The notes beneath the pieces are model-generated. The model made no database searches. It was given only the letters and a program-made list of their open reading frames with translations, and was not told the DNA's origin. Shown here piece after piece: positions 45,901 through 57,789 of a stretch of DNA of 64,000 bases (its first letter is position 1; each line of letters begins with the position of its first letter). The position numbers and the translations under genes are program-made. Origin of the DNA: Notospermus geniculatus. Its lineage: Eukaryota > Nemertea > Pilidiophora > Heteronemertea > Lineidae. Location of the stretch: assembly GCA_002633025.1 (NCBI GenBank), contig NMRB01000231.1:407085-471084 (forward strand), read 5' to 3'.

Positions 45901-48900
45901 GAATACATTGTATACATTTTCCAGGCTGAGGCCGTTTGACATTAATAGCCATGGATTTAACTTGGAAAAAATCATTACGGAGGGTTGGTTATATGACAAG
46001 ATGATGCAGGCGTCTAATGTACAAAAGAAGCTGCTGAATATAGACTACAGGTATCGATATAGCAATTCAGAAGAAACAGAAGATATGAGGACAGGGTCGT
46101 TACTCAACAACCTTATAACCTGTAGGGACCATGGGACTTAAATCAGAGCAGAACCTGATGTTCTGGGCCAAAGTTAGAACACTTGCCTTTTAATCCTCAC
46201 CAAAACTTGTCTGAATTTTTTATCATTGAGAAGCCAATGCCTGGATCAGTTATAGTAGGCCTAGAGTACAGTTTGATTCTAATTCATAAGTAAGTTTTAG
46301 TGAAGAACATTTTAAATTGATTGACTGGATAGGATGACATGTGAATAGTTTGCTGATAAATTATGTGCCTAACACTGACCCCTATTGATGGTTCAACCCT
46401 TCAGGAAGTATTTGCTTGCTCACCACAATGAAAATGGTGATCAACCGGAATATTGAGAAAAAAGTGATTAACACGGCATAATCCGGTCTATGGATGCCCA
46501 CAAACCAATCAAAATTCTCCTAGGCCTTGTTATGGAAATATAATCTCACCTGATGTGGTGTGATAGAACTGGGTCAAAACGCAGGTGGTGGGGATCAGAT
46601 ATCAGGGTAGGCCTGTTTACAGAACTGGGTTGTTTTCATGGGCAAACTGGTACCATGGGAACCCTCTCAGTGGGGTGGGCCTACATCGGGATAGAGAAAT
46701 CAGTCAATATTCATAAGATCTTTCTTGCATCTTCTTTCAACAGTATTGAAATCAGGAACTCTCATGTTGCTATGATTTTGATTTGACATGTTTGAGTGAC
46801 AGCTGTTGAGGAGGAAAAAATGCTATTTCAGTGCTCTGACTGTGTCAGATGTTATTAGTAATACAAACAGTATAGTCAATGACACTGAGGGGGTATGTCG
46901 TCGACTCTGAATCCTAACCCCTTGAGTCCCTATCCCACAACCCTTTGGCACTAGCCGTTACCCTAGATACTGGGTACCCTGTTCCATGATTAGACGACAT
47001 TTAGGCATATCAGTGAGTTTGGTTGTACTGTTCTGTACAGCATAAAAGAAGCATTCATTGCAGAAATTGATAATGGAAAAGGGCTCAGCACTCAATATAG
47101 GTATGACATCATCACCTGTGCCTCCTGACTCGATGCTTCCCCAAACATCACCTCGTGGTTGTTATATTTATAGGCCATACTATTGTGATTCATCCATAAC
47201 CAAGGAACAACTACAAAAGAAGCAAAGCACATGTCATGCGTGGTTTCTGATTCATAAGGTCGCCTGACGTCTCTCGTGTCGCGTTGCTTGTGTTTTCATG
47301 TTTGGATGATCGGATAATCATCATATCTAAATGGAAGTAGGAATTGCACATATGGGTCGTGGAGCAGTTAACACGTTCATGAAAAATGGACGAAATTCAG
47401 CATTATACATATTCAATTTCTGGTAAGTCTCGTCCCGTTTTTTCTGACCGTCAATCGAATATTTTGTAGGCCTATCTGTTCTGTGTCAGTGTATTTTGCC
47501 TGTGTTCATGAACGGATGATGTGGAAGAGCAGAGACATTTGTTGTACTTTTTCATCCAGAATGACACAACAGTAACACAGACACTTTTAGTCATGTCTAC
47601 ATTATGAAGAATCACATTACAAATTGAGTCATGTCTGTCTCCTCATCTCCAGCTCTGGATCCATGTCCAGTTGATGGTCATTTCCAAAGTTCTACTGCTT
47701 CAAGCTGATTGATATCTTCCTTACCTTTTGCACCCCTGTGGAAACATGGTGGAATGATACATTGTAATGTACCTCTGTGGCAATGAAATTGACAGCTTTA
47801 CAACTTCCTGACCTTGTTGCTGTATCTAAAAGATTTCCTGCAGGGGTGAGATGTTGGGCCAAGGACTTTAGTCATTGAATAGTTGCCATTCTGAAGCCAT
47901 GTTCACAGAACAATTAAATCAACTGTTGCTTCCCTGGCCTAGACGTAACATCAGGTGGCTAAGGCAGTTGGAATACATTTTTTATGCATGCCAATGCAAC
48001 ATATGAATGAAACATTGATTTTTCTGGCTCTGTATACTCATTCATTTCATAGGACATTTCATCTGCTATTCTGTTCATGAAAGTTTCCAGAGGAAGGATA
48101 GGCTCAGTGCCTGCCACTTCATAAGGATGAAATATTGGCCTTCATTGACATATGGTAGGCCCTATCAGGCAAATCGGCACATTGTTCTGTACCTTCAGTT
48201 ACCTTCAATGGAGCATGAGCATCATGACTGGGCCTCATCCCTCAACCAGTGTGGGTTAGGCCTATGCAGGTGGAAGGAAGGCACTGTTACATTCATTGTA
48301 GCCCTGGTTTATTTATGTTTTGCAAGGAAGGCCTCTTTAGTTACCTTGGTTTCTAACCATTCTCTCCATCCATGCCATCATGACTGCTGTGTTTTGTTTT
48401 TCACCCTGACCTACCTGGAACCATGACCTTGGCCTTCAGTAGGTTCAGAACTTCATCAGTCATACTTATATATAAGTAATGTGCAATCGTTAAGCCTCTG
48501 TTTGGGTACAGCCAAAGTCCCACATTTATGTTGAGTGACCTAAAAAACTTCAAAATTTGTCTTTGGCACATACCCCATCCATCATCGAAAACCCATTTGT
48601 GAGTTGTCCATGAATCAACATTCATGTGTTGTTCTAGGTTCCAGCCCATCAAATTTTGTTTGCAAGGCTAATATTTTGGGTCCCCAGGTATTTTGGCGTT
48701 GTTCAGGACAATCTTTAAAGGCAATGGAGTGGACTAAAGGTATCACTCGGTCTTATTCTTTCATTTTGTACAAATATGCTTGGGTTTTGGTTGTCCTCTG
48801 CCCACCGGGGTCGCTCCTAAGTAGAAGGATTAGTTTTACTTTGGTTCTCCTCTGCAGCGCCATCTACCTACTTGTTGGGATAAAAAATCAAGCGGGTTCC

Positions 48901-51900
48901 TCGTTAGACAATTGGGTTCACAAAATTAATCTCATCATCTGATACCACCTGAAATAGCTTTTGCAGTTGTTCCAGCATCCTTATCTTCCAGAGAACACCC
49001 ATCAGGAAAATGCCAAATTTGGTACAATGAATAGAAAGTTGCTATATCTTTGGAATTTGTGGTTTCATGGTTACTTCATTTTCACACCTTCTTTGTCAGT
49101 TACTGAATAGTTTGTGAGCTGATTTATCCATTGTGGACCTCATTGAGAGGGCAGGTGTGCCCCAAGCTGCTTGGAAAACACTCTCCAATTGATGAAAAAT
49201 AACTTGCGCAGATGCAATCTGGAGTATTTTTATCCCTCTCTGCAAAATAACACTCGTTTCATTGCCTTTAGTACTTCAGATTGCTCGAGGAGATGTGCAA
49301 GCAACAAGATAGAGCCTATACGCCTGCCTAGAGTGTTCTCCCTTTCAGATGTGTCAGGGTGCTTTTATCGTGGATACCAGTGTTCTCCACACTAGCAGGT
49401 CAACAGTATTTCCTAGCTTCGCTAGTTCTTGGATTCGAGGGTAGATGATTCGGCTTTTCTAGAAAACTTTTCAGTAGACGTCTCTGGCTCCCTCAAATCT
49501 CCTCGCCTCCTTTCCGTATTGGTGCCACGCTTACAAAAAGGCCAGAGCTGAAGAATGAGCCATCAAACATTGACTGACAGAGGAGATATGATTTGTTTTT
49601 GGAACACACTTGTTTTCATAATTAGACAGTCTGTTTCTCTTGATTCTGATTAAAAATACCTGGCATTAAAATACAATTGAATATCTGGAAAATTTGTTGT
49701 GCGGTTAGTCACACTATGATTTATTTTTGTCTTCAGACCTCCCTGGTTTGTCCCATAAGCAACGCCTTCTTCTAAATTTGAATTGGGTCAATAGAAAACC
49801 TTTAGGACTGTTGAATTCGCTCTTTTGACAGCCCATGCACAAAAGTTCTTCCAGTAACCCAATATCAGGTGATAGTGATTTGAATTTTGCCTTTCAGTGT
49901 ATTTCTGGCCGGCTTCAAATATAGGCCTACTACTTGTGATTTCCATGATTTATTGGGACAAGTACTCATTGTGACAAAATAATATGGCTGATCAGAGTCG
50001 GTGTTCTGGAAAAAGCTTTGATTCACACCTATGTCCTGTTTGCAATGAATTAATCAGGCCTAATATAAACGTGATGAAAATATTGATGTTTTGGTGGCCT
50101 GACTTTGTCTGGTTTGTCAGACATGGCGTCAACATTCAAATTTTGGTTTGAGTCATTGCTGCAATTACAGCTGATGAAAAAATGTTAAAATATTTGACAG
50201 CTTGCAGTACCTAACAAGTGTTGTGCATGAGTCAGTGTATCATAGTATGACGATTTGTTCACACCAGCCATTGAAAATGCCAATTTGCACCAATGTTATA
50301 GAAGCTTTTCTGATCCACTGGACAGGAAAACTTCCAAAAGTTTGTCGGGCACACCCAAACGAGTCATGCTAGGCCTAGCTAGATTACAGAAAAACTTGTG
50401 TTGAAAAGCAAGGGCCGAGGTCAATTTTGTCGCTGTCATCTTTGTCACCAGACCAGCAGTGTTGGAAGTTCTACATTTGTCAAAGCTGTCTGTTACTGGA
50501 ATAACCCATGCGTGGAATGGATTTGATCTGTTCTAACACATCCCGAAATGTAAAAAGTTTCTTTTTGACGATCATACCCATTGCGAGACATACATGGTAT
50601 GCAAGTGGTAATTTCCTGCAGGAACACGGAGAAACAGGTCTCTTGAGCCTTTTTAGCCACCTTGTCGCTGACATGCATTGTCGCCATTTCATTTCTTCTC
50701 ACACTGTTGAGACCTGGAGTCAAACCCAGTTGCTGTTTGCAAATTACTTGGAAATCATCCTGAGAGACCCCCAACCTTATTATCAGCCAGAGCTAAATGA
50801 GATTCTATTTGTATTGTTCCGTTAGGAAGGAACTATTCCCCAGATCCATGGTAAACCATGTGTTCCTCAGCAACTCCGTGATCGTGAATGATGAAGTGCG
50901 GGAACCATTTACCCTTTAAATTTTCCATAATAATGCAGGAAAATGCTTCCCAATGAATGCTTTTATGAAAAAGTAGAATGTTTTTCATCCTGATTCATCA
51001 TGTTTGAGCAGGACCTGTTGACATGTGGTGTGGACTTGTTTTGTCAGACATGGTATGGCAAAAAAACCTGCCACAGGTTGCATTCAGCTGTCAATGGGCT
51101 GGGTCATGCCACCCAATCTCCTCATGCAGTCTCTAGACCTGTTGGTGTTATCGTGAACAAATCACTTTCTGAACTTTGCAATATTTTTGCGTACTTGAAG
51201 GCAAAAGTTCATTTCTGAACTAATTAGAGTGTTCAGGTACTCTCTCTCTGGGGAAAGGGCATGCAAGTATGTCCCTCAGGGTTTGTGTATACATGTACAT
51301 ACTATTTTCTTCACTAAACCAGGTCTTGTTGTCCTATTGCCAACTGTAAAGATTTAAAATAGAAAGTTCATGACTTGGATTTTCACTGTGGAAAAATAGA
51401 AACATGTCAATTCAAAATTGAAGTGCTTTGAATCAGAGGCCTTTTATTCTGCTGTACTATATTGATAATCTGCTTTTCAATCTTAGTGGCCTGATTTCCT
51501 ATTCAGATTTAAATTTTTTTTACATATTTTAATATTGGTTGGGCAGTGATGTGGAAGTATATTATATGTGAAATTCAGGTCTTCAGATTTTAAAGCCTTT
51601 AAGGAGATGATAATGGTTATCTTTGTGCTCACGACAAATCAGCTTGAGGTCAGCATGAATAAATGGGGTCCAAATCAGCAAGGTGACCTCACCAGGGCGT
51701 TGGCATCCCCCCCCCCCGCCCCCCAGGAATCAGCTGACATAATATGCCCACAAATGTCCATTTGTGTTGTCCTGTGTCTTGTCCACAAAGAGGCCATGTT
51801 GGACTTCCCTGTCATGATTGGATACCCATGTCTGACCATTATACTAAAAATTACCTCATACCCTCACAATGTTATAGAATATTCACTATGTTTTGTGAGC

Positions 51901-54900
51901 TTTTTTCATTGGGGCACAATAGTTGTATGTTAGATTAGGCCAGACCTATTGTCGTGGTATAGGTATGTTTATTGTTATGGTCTAAGTCATAGTGATTTTC
52001 TCAACATTTCAAAGTCCTGATTTGAATGGATGGATCCTTGGATTATGAGGGAGGCACTGCCTCTCTTCCGCTACTGGACACCTATGTAAGTGTCTAAGTT
52101 TCAACTTCGTGTCATTTTGTAGTCCCTGCCTTTATCTGAGAGAATGTCAGTGCTAAGAAGGGTATTGAATGTCTTGTCAATTGATTTTACCAATACCAGA
52201 CCTGACTTTTATATACTTCCATGACAGGTGTGTGTACTGCTTTGGCATGAGTTGGCCATCGCCACCACCACCTGCAGGCCTATTTGTTGGGTTTGAATGT
52301 ATGCTCTGAAATGTATGCTTATTTATGGAAGTATTTATGCAAATTGTCAGTTTGCATAAACCTTGGAGGAATTATAATTCCTCTAAGCATAAACTAAACA
52401 TGCTTGCAGAAGGCACATTATCCATTCCGTATTATCATTGTACATACAACCAGTATCCTTTTAGTTCCAGTACATGTTGATTTATCGATCGATCTCTTAG
52501 GATTTGCATTGATATGAACTTCCCAGAACTGAAGGTTAATTCATCTCTGGGGAATACCACCAAGTTTGATACATTTCTGTTTGTCACCTTTTGCAGTTCG
52601 AGGTGATCATCAACAACCTGCCAAGCTCATCGCACCACTGGTTGAAATTGCTGTTTCAGTGTATCAGAGGGATTGGTTCCCGATCTCACCACTAGGGCTT
52701 ACACTGAGATCATTATCGCCTGCTGTCCTTCATCATGTGATCGTCCAAAATGCAGCTGATTCAACCAATCAAAGCATTTTCTTTCGGCTGCTTTTTGGCC
52801 TGTCACGTACAGATAATGGATGGGTGGTGATAGCGATCAAAGCCCTAGTGGTGAAATCAGGAACCAATACTTATCAAAGACACTAAATGGGACAGAGTGA
52901 AATCTGGGAAGTTTGATTACTTCGAATATCCTATAAATTATTCCCTGATATCATTGTTAACTATGTGTTTGTGCTGAAAGGAGGCTTCACATATAGACCT
53001 ACTTTGTAGTCATTATTGTCAACAAATATAAGCCCAGACAAGAAATCACCAACAATATAGTGAAAGAAGTACATGGCTTCCATTGAATCGAAAAAGGTCA
53101 TCAATGCACTCTTCTCAAAGGCTATAATATGAGCACTGACGTGTTCAAACTGGGTGAGTGACCAGCAAACAACTGGGTTACTAGTGGAATTGAATTGTGA
53201 TGTCTACGCATTTATCTCTTGTTATGATTATGACGGTACTGTTGTGAAGAAGTTCCACCTACTGGTATACTTACCACTTTAATTTACATGATGACATGTA
53301 AAATATGAGTTGGATGATGATTGTGCTTACATCTGTTAGTTGAAATCGTAGACTGTTCTAAATTGGCTGATGTGGAATGGATCAAGCCCTTGTAATTTGG
53401 ACACTGATAACATCTTACTGCTCTGACCTGTTGAAAAGCTAAGGTGCGGTTGAACAGCAAGGCATCCAAAGAATACAGATGTTGCTGAAGTTATGGGTTG
53501 TAAAACAGAAAGATATGATGAATGCCCACCTGGTAAGCTAGGAAATGGTCTTCCAAACATGTAGGCCCTTCTGTTGTGATTGCTGATGTCCATGACTTAT
53601 GACTTGTACATTGTAGAGCCTATCCTTCACCTCAGAAAGCACCATCTGACCTTCATGGCTGGCAGGGAAAGAGGAGCGCAAACCAATGTTGGTGACGTTT
53701 TAACTGAATTCAGAATGCACTACTACTGTTTCTGATCTCGCATGTATGGCTACCTCCAAAATGCGGGTTGTAGAATATGCAATGCGTGCACCTCTCCCTA
53801 TAAGAAGACAGTTTCTCCTTTGTGGTGATCCACGCCGTGATTATTCTGTATGATACATGTTCCTAAGTATATATCGTTTTCTGACATCACAAATACCAGC
53901 CATGACATCATGACGCATGCTGGTTGGCAGAATGCTCTGCAAATGTCACATTTTGCCAACCAGCATGCACACTTGCATCAAAATGACATCAGGCGTTGTC
54001 AGGACGTCATGGTTGCTGTGCAACGCGGTGTATTGTGACATCGGAAAACGATCTATACCATCCCAATTATCAAATCAATTTTTTGCTGTGAATATGATCG
54101 TCTTCATGGGCCTTGCCCGTTGTGGCTAGATGTTCTTATTTTGACCTATAAACAGGGGTGTGGTTAGAAACAAATACAATCTGATTTTCTTGTGTAAACA
54201 TATGCAGTGTGATAACACCATTTGTATCATAATTGTCAATCAGGAATGTGGAATTCACACGACTCCTGCACTTGGATTTCAGTGCTAGCGGGTAATGCAT
54301 GTTTTCTGTGGACTGGTCAGGTATCTAGGTGTTTCTCTTTTCATGAAATTTGTGGGGCTAGAAGTAAGTGGTCCTAGAACGTCACGAAATTTGATGTCAT
54401 AGAGCAGAAATGCATGCCACAGTGTCAAGCATATCAGTGTAATGAATGATGTAACACAGTTTTGTTGTCATGTTTTCAGCAATGCCTATTCCAGCCCTGT
54501 TGCTCTCTCATCTGATGGTGGAAGATTCCAATGGAAAGGATGCTCTTTGGGTCTCTCAGATGCCTTTACCAGTTTTCAGATCAACATGACGATGATGACA
54601 GAGAGAGGCACCATTGAAAAGTTGTGAAGACGGGGACTGTCAACAAGTGTTCTGTTGATCAACTCTGGCTAATCCATCATATTTCTTCTCTCTCTTCAGG
54701 AAAGGGCGACGAAAAGACAAGGACTCGCCCACCCCTGCCCCTGAAGAATACCGACTTTACCTAGAAGACCAATATGTTCGCGAGTCATGTGTGTCAGATG
54801 CTGATCTCATTGAATTAATTGACGAACCTCAAGGACTTTGTCACGATGAATGGCTTGCAACTCACAGTAAGTGTTGTAAAGTGGTGGTGGAGACTTTTGC

Positions 54901-57789
54901 TGGGCCAAAGACTGGATGGAATTGACAGAAAGGCCGCAGCATTTCTCCCTTCGCTGCTGCTGATGCTGACCAATCATCTTCAGACAAAGACTAATGTTTG
55001 TTGAGTGTGGGAGCATGTCAGATTTCTGTCAGAATTAATCAAAAGTTCCTTGTCAGATTCCACTGTGGATTTCTGATGAAGGCCGGCAGCAGGAAGCAGG
55101 CCATTTCCATCCAGACAGTTTGATCTAGTTCATGCTCGTTGTCCTCGCTCCAAATATCAGTCCAGAGTATGAGACCCCACTTCCTCATCCTTCTCCATCA
55201 TGAGCTTCGGTCAGATAATTACAAGAAAATTCCCCCAATGAACACTTGAAGTAAATCACTATAGTGCATTGACCTACACTATTAAAGTGACACACTGCAT
55301 CAGTATTCCTCCCCTGGTGGTGGCATCAATCGGGAACCAATACCAGTAGACTGGTGTCCTGTCCAACTTTATAGCCACTGGTAGCAGCTCGCCAGACTGA
55401 TACTATGTCGGACACAAGTCAAGGTTGCGAGTCAAAAAATTGTCTCCAAGAGCTGGCTTCATTTTAAAATCTTGGGAGAACTGTACCAGTAGTAAATGCA
55501 TACTATTTATAAACTCATTACACTGAATCCCCTTTGCTGCCGAGTACAAAGATTTTCCAGTGCCCTGGTTGAACTTGGTAATGACTGGCGCATGTGGCAA
55601 TATTTTGAAACATGACTCAGCATGCATGTTGTGAAAATATTTGGAAGCATGTTGGCAATAAGGCGACCAGACTGAAAACATTCTCACCTGAATTTACAAC
55701 GCAAAGATAACAGTAACTCGGCCACAAAATGCCAATTAATGGCAAATTAAGGACAGTTTCTAAAACCATCTGGAGGGAAAATTGGCCAAATCAGCAAGAT
55801 CTGGCTAACTGGTCCTAAGGAGGCCTGTGCTGTTGGAGAGTTGAAAGGTCGAGAAAGATCAATTAATTTAGGTCTAATTGATGATTGACAGATGTCGGAA
55901 CAATTGTTTTTGATTGTCAGAGGCAAGTGAAAACACTGATAATTGCATGTTGTTGATGGTACCTGCAGGAGACAACTGGGTAACAAGTTATCAGATGTTG
56001 TTATTAGATTTCAGCATGATGGGCTGCGTGCCAAGATAGCAAACGACAGCTTCAAAAGCATTGCAGTTTTCTTTACCATTTGAGATTGAATGATACATAT
56101 AGAACAAACGCAACGACTTTCCAACTAAATGTTATAGTTCTACAAAACGTACTTTTTGTCCACGAATTCAACTTTACTGTCTGTTATTCTCTCGCTTCAG
56201 CAATCTCCTTCTTTGATCATATCAACCTCATGTACGGTACTATATCAGAATATTGTACGCCCACTGGCTGCACTGCCATGACAGCACCTTGTAATACGTA
56301 AGTACAGTATCTTGCAAAGGTTCTCAGCTTGAAGTGGCTGTCACTGAAGCAGTAAGAGACGTCATGTTTAACAGAGCCAAGAAATATCGCAAAAAAAGTT
56401 GCCAAATAACCCGCGAAGAGAATTGTCCATTTCAGACGCATCAATAATATTTGCTCTTCCCTTTCAGACAATATTATTGGTTGGATGAAAAGGGTAAAAA
56501 GTGTAAATGTGCTGCCCCTCAATATGTAGACTATGTCATGACCTATATACAAAAGACGATTGCCGATGAGTCAATCTTCCCCACCAAATATGGTATGTAT
56601 ATCAAAGTGTAAGACAAGGGGCAGGCGATCATCGTCCACCAAAGTGTGTCTTTACTTTTGAGGCGTTGCTCACTCGTGTCAACAGGCATATTGGTCACTC
56701 GTGTCAACAGGCATGTTGGTCACTCATGTCAACAGGCATGTTGGTCACTTGTGTCAATAGGCATGACGCGTCAACTGTGATAACATTATGAAAGGTCAAA
56801 GAGAGCAGATTATGCCAGCAAATTTCACCCCACCCATTTAAGCTTATTTTCAAACTCAGCTGTTTTTCCACTCAATTATGCCCACTGTATTTATCGGACT
56901 TTAAGGCAAGGCTTCATTCATAAAGGCATGATCACTGAAAGAAGCAGATTCAACTTGTTCCTTTTTCTCGGTATTTGATCGACCTGTTATCAACCAGGAA
57001 TAGAACCTGGCCTGCCCATTTGTGCGTTTCCCACGAAGAGAAAATCATTAAGATAACATGCTGACTCAGCTTTTTATCAAAGGTGCCTGTTGTCGTTTGA
57101 TAACACCATTCCATCAATCCATGACCTGTGGTAATGGAGTGGCCCATTTGCAGGTACTTGGTGCCTGGTTGACCCCATTATATTTAGAGCCACCTTGAGG
57201 ACACCATCTCCTTCGAGAGCATTTTATATACACAAGCTAAAGTGATATGATGAATATTATTGCTAATGCTGAGCAATATATTTCTGCATTTGACATAACC
57301 ACGGTTGTAAATTTCCAGCTGGAATATCCATTGAGGTCTGAAGCAGTTGAAACTGTTAGAGGATGTCCCACCCTACGAGCTGTGTTTTAAAATGTCCCTT
57401 TGGCTGTGGCTTCAAAACTTAAAGCATAAAGTAAATTTTTCTCAATTTTAGGTCAAGTCTTCCCCCCAGACTTTGAGGCCATGGTGAAGAAGATCCATCG
57501 ACTATTATTCCACGTGTTGGCACACCTCTACCATGCTCACTTCAAGGAATTAGTACATCTAAAATTACAAGGACATCTCAACATTCTAATGAAGCATTTC
57601 ATGCTTTTCAATACAAAATTCAACCTCATGGACGAAAAGGATGTCGATATTTTGGACGATTTAACACGGGTTTTACTATCTAATCACAATACGTCAACAG
57701 AGGATAAAGAAAATAGTAAAACTAACCAAGAAAACAGTAACGATGCATCGAAAGATAAGGATGAAAAAGAAGTGAAATTTTGGTGGTGA
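36916..57789 (+). CDS. MOB2: MOB2, NDR-kinase binding MOB family protein, 247 aa
   Basis: MOB2 binds and regulates NDR1/2 kinases. Five coding exons: 36916-36932, 54700-54866, 56201-56297, 56468-56592, 57452-57789, frames closing to 247 residues. The first exon is only 17 nt (MDWFMG with the glycine codon split), and its match to the MDWLMGK start of vertebrate MOB2, together with the phase-2 junction to exon 2 (GKGRRKDKD), makes the 17.8 kb intron believable. The Mob domain has FFDHINLMYGTISEYCT, the zinc cysteines in CTPTGC, APCNTQYYWLDEKGKK, CAAPQYVDYVM and the zinc histidines in FHVLAHLYHAHF. The tail is asparagine/lysine/glutamate rich and ends KFWW. The N-A-P-C-N-T-Q-Y-Y-W block distinguishes MOB2 from MOB1/3/4. 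Alternative first exons could exist in intron 1. Confidence 0.96.
37425..37642. repeat. MITE-like inverted repeat element
   Basis: Arms 37425-37479 and 37595-37642 are near-complementary: CCGAAATGGCAAACAGAACC on the left against GGTTCTGTTTGCCATTTCGG on the right. The interior has GACGTGACGCA and TGCGTCACGTC, again inverted. A single N at 37634 interrupts the right arm. Confidence 0.75.
38514..38889. mobile_element. hAT-like MITE with target duplication
   Basis: Terminal inverted repeats CAGGGCTCACACTTGGG at the left and CCCAAATGTGAGCCCTG at the right (one mismatch). The element is flanked by AAAGAT on both sides (38508-38513 and 38890-38895), a 6-bp direct repeat. CAGGG termini suggest the hAT group, which normally makes 8-bp duplications, so the class is tentative. 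The middle is a long A-run followed by a T-run (about 38757-38795). In MOB2 intron 1. Confidence 0.75.
41013..41344. repeat. 332-bp duplication, right copy
   Basis: Identical to 32330-32661. Continues on its right into unique sequence holding hairpins d, e and f. Confidence 0.9.
41196..41254 (-). ncRNA. miR-183/263 family hairpin, copy c' (identical to copy c)
   Basis: Same 59-nt foldback as 32513-32571; mature region 41230-41251, seed AUGGCAC. Only one of c and c' may be real if the duplication is an assembly artefact. Confidence 0.85.
41504..41569 (-). ncRNA. miR-183/263 family hairpin, copy d
   Basis: Minus strand: mature region 41542-41564 reads AAUGGCACCUGAAGAAUUC..., closest to insect miR-263a. 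The best hairpin of the set: CCAAG/CUUGG at the base, GGCACC/GGGUGCC in the middle, AAUU/GAUU, and CACGG/CCGUG at the loop UUUUCUUCUCC. Seed AUGGCAC. Confidence 0.9.
41615..41685 (-). ncRNA. miR-183/263 family hairpin, copy e
   Basis: Minus strand: mature region 41658-41680 reads UAUGGCACUAGAAGAAUUC.... AUUCACA pairs with UGUGAAU below an 18-nt loop, AGAAG with CUUUU, CAC with GUG and CUGU with ACAG at the base. Keeps the CACU of the canonical family where copies b, c, d and f have CACC. Confidence 0.86.
41906..41974 (-). ncRNA. miR-183/263 family hairpin, copy f
   Basis: Minus strand: mature region 41947-41969 reads UAUGGCACCAGUUGAAUUC.... CACAGC pairs with GCUGUG at the loop, CACCAG with CUGGUG in the middle, and UCAGA with UCUGA at the base. 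Upstream-most member of the array. Seed AUGGCAC, with a distinct centre (AGUUG). Confidence 0.88.
42300..42549 (-). mobile_element. tRNA-derived SINE
   Basis: Read on the minus strand it starts CCACGGTGGTGTAGTGGTTC (A box), has an anticodon-like hairpin CTCTGACTAGCAGTCAGAG and the B box GGGTTCGAATCCC, then the non-tRNA body GTCTCTTGGCCTCACTGGCA and CACCCAGGTGTAAATGGGTG, a central block I recall from SINEs of many marine animals. The tail (42310-42400) matches the decayed copy at 9479-9570. In MOB2 intron 1, antisense to it. Confidence 0.85.
44038..44146. repeat. 109-bp foldback element
   Basis: GAAAAACTGCTCGCCT at 44061-44076 pairs with AGGCGAGCAGTTTTTC about 30 bp on, and outside this GCAGGCCTTGTCTT pairs with AAGACAAAGCCTGC (one bulge). 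CAAT flanks both ends (44034-44037 and 44147-44150), a possible target duplication. Confidence 0.7.
45217..45229. promoter_or_regulatory. RFX X-box-like motif
   Basis: GTTGCCTAGCAAC fits the X-box form GTNRCC-N-RGYAAC with a one-base spacer and is nearly palindromic. Lies deep in MOB2 intron 1. A single motif, so weak evidence of an enhancer. Confidence 0.25.
52671..52868. repeat. MITE-like inverted repeat element
   Basis: ATTGGTTCC...CACCACTAGGGCTT (52672-52700) pairs with AAGCCCTAGTGGTG...GGAACCAAT (52839-52868), about 29 bp with few mismatches. Non-coding, in MOB2 intron 1. Confidence 0.7.
53883..54042. repeat. Foldback element
   Basis: GCATGCTGGTTGGCAGAATG (53915-53934) pairs with CATTTTGCCAACCAGCATGC (53949-53968), and the outer GACATCACAAATACC pairs imperfectly with GGTGTATTGTGACATC. 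Non-coding, near the end of MOB2 intron 1. Confidence 0.65.
55310..55425. repeat. Dispersed repeat, copy 1 (copy 2 at 61888-61980)
   Basis: TGGTGTCCTGTCCAAC, ATAGCCACTGGT and CAGACTGATACTATGTCGGA recur as similar words in the same order near 61920-61975. An interspersed element in MOB2 intron 2 and the 3' flank; ends not defined. Confidence 0.5.
56669..56765. repeat. Minisatellite in MOB2 intron 4, ~27 bp unit
   Basis: Four copies of TCACTCGTGTCAACAGGCAT-like units separated by GTTGG, each with one or two changes (TCACTCATG, TCACTTGTG, CAATAGG). Confidence 0.85.

Larger units (their letters stand above)
36933..54699 (+). other. MOB2 intron 1 (17.8 kb)
   Basis: Starts with GTAGGT at 36933 and ends CTCTTCAG at 54699. 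No convincing coding exon seen inside. It contains foldback elements (37425-37642, 38514-38889, 44038-44146, 52671-52868, 53883-54042), the right copy of the 332-bp duplication, four miR-183/263 hairpins antisense to MOB2 (41196-41974), a tRNA-derived SINE (42300-42549) and an RFX X-box-like motif (45217-45229). The rest, especially 45.3-52.6 kb, shows nothing I recognise. Confidence 0.7.

Noticed and set aside
48604-48942. 112-codon plus-strand frame with a hydrophobic part
   Set aside because: No family resemblance and no flanking exons; inside MOB2 intron 1 a chance frame is likelier.
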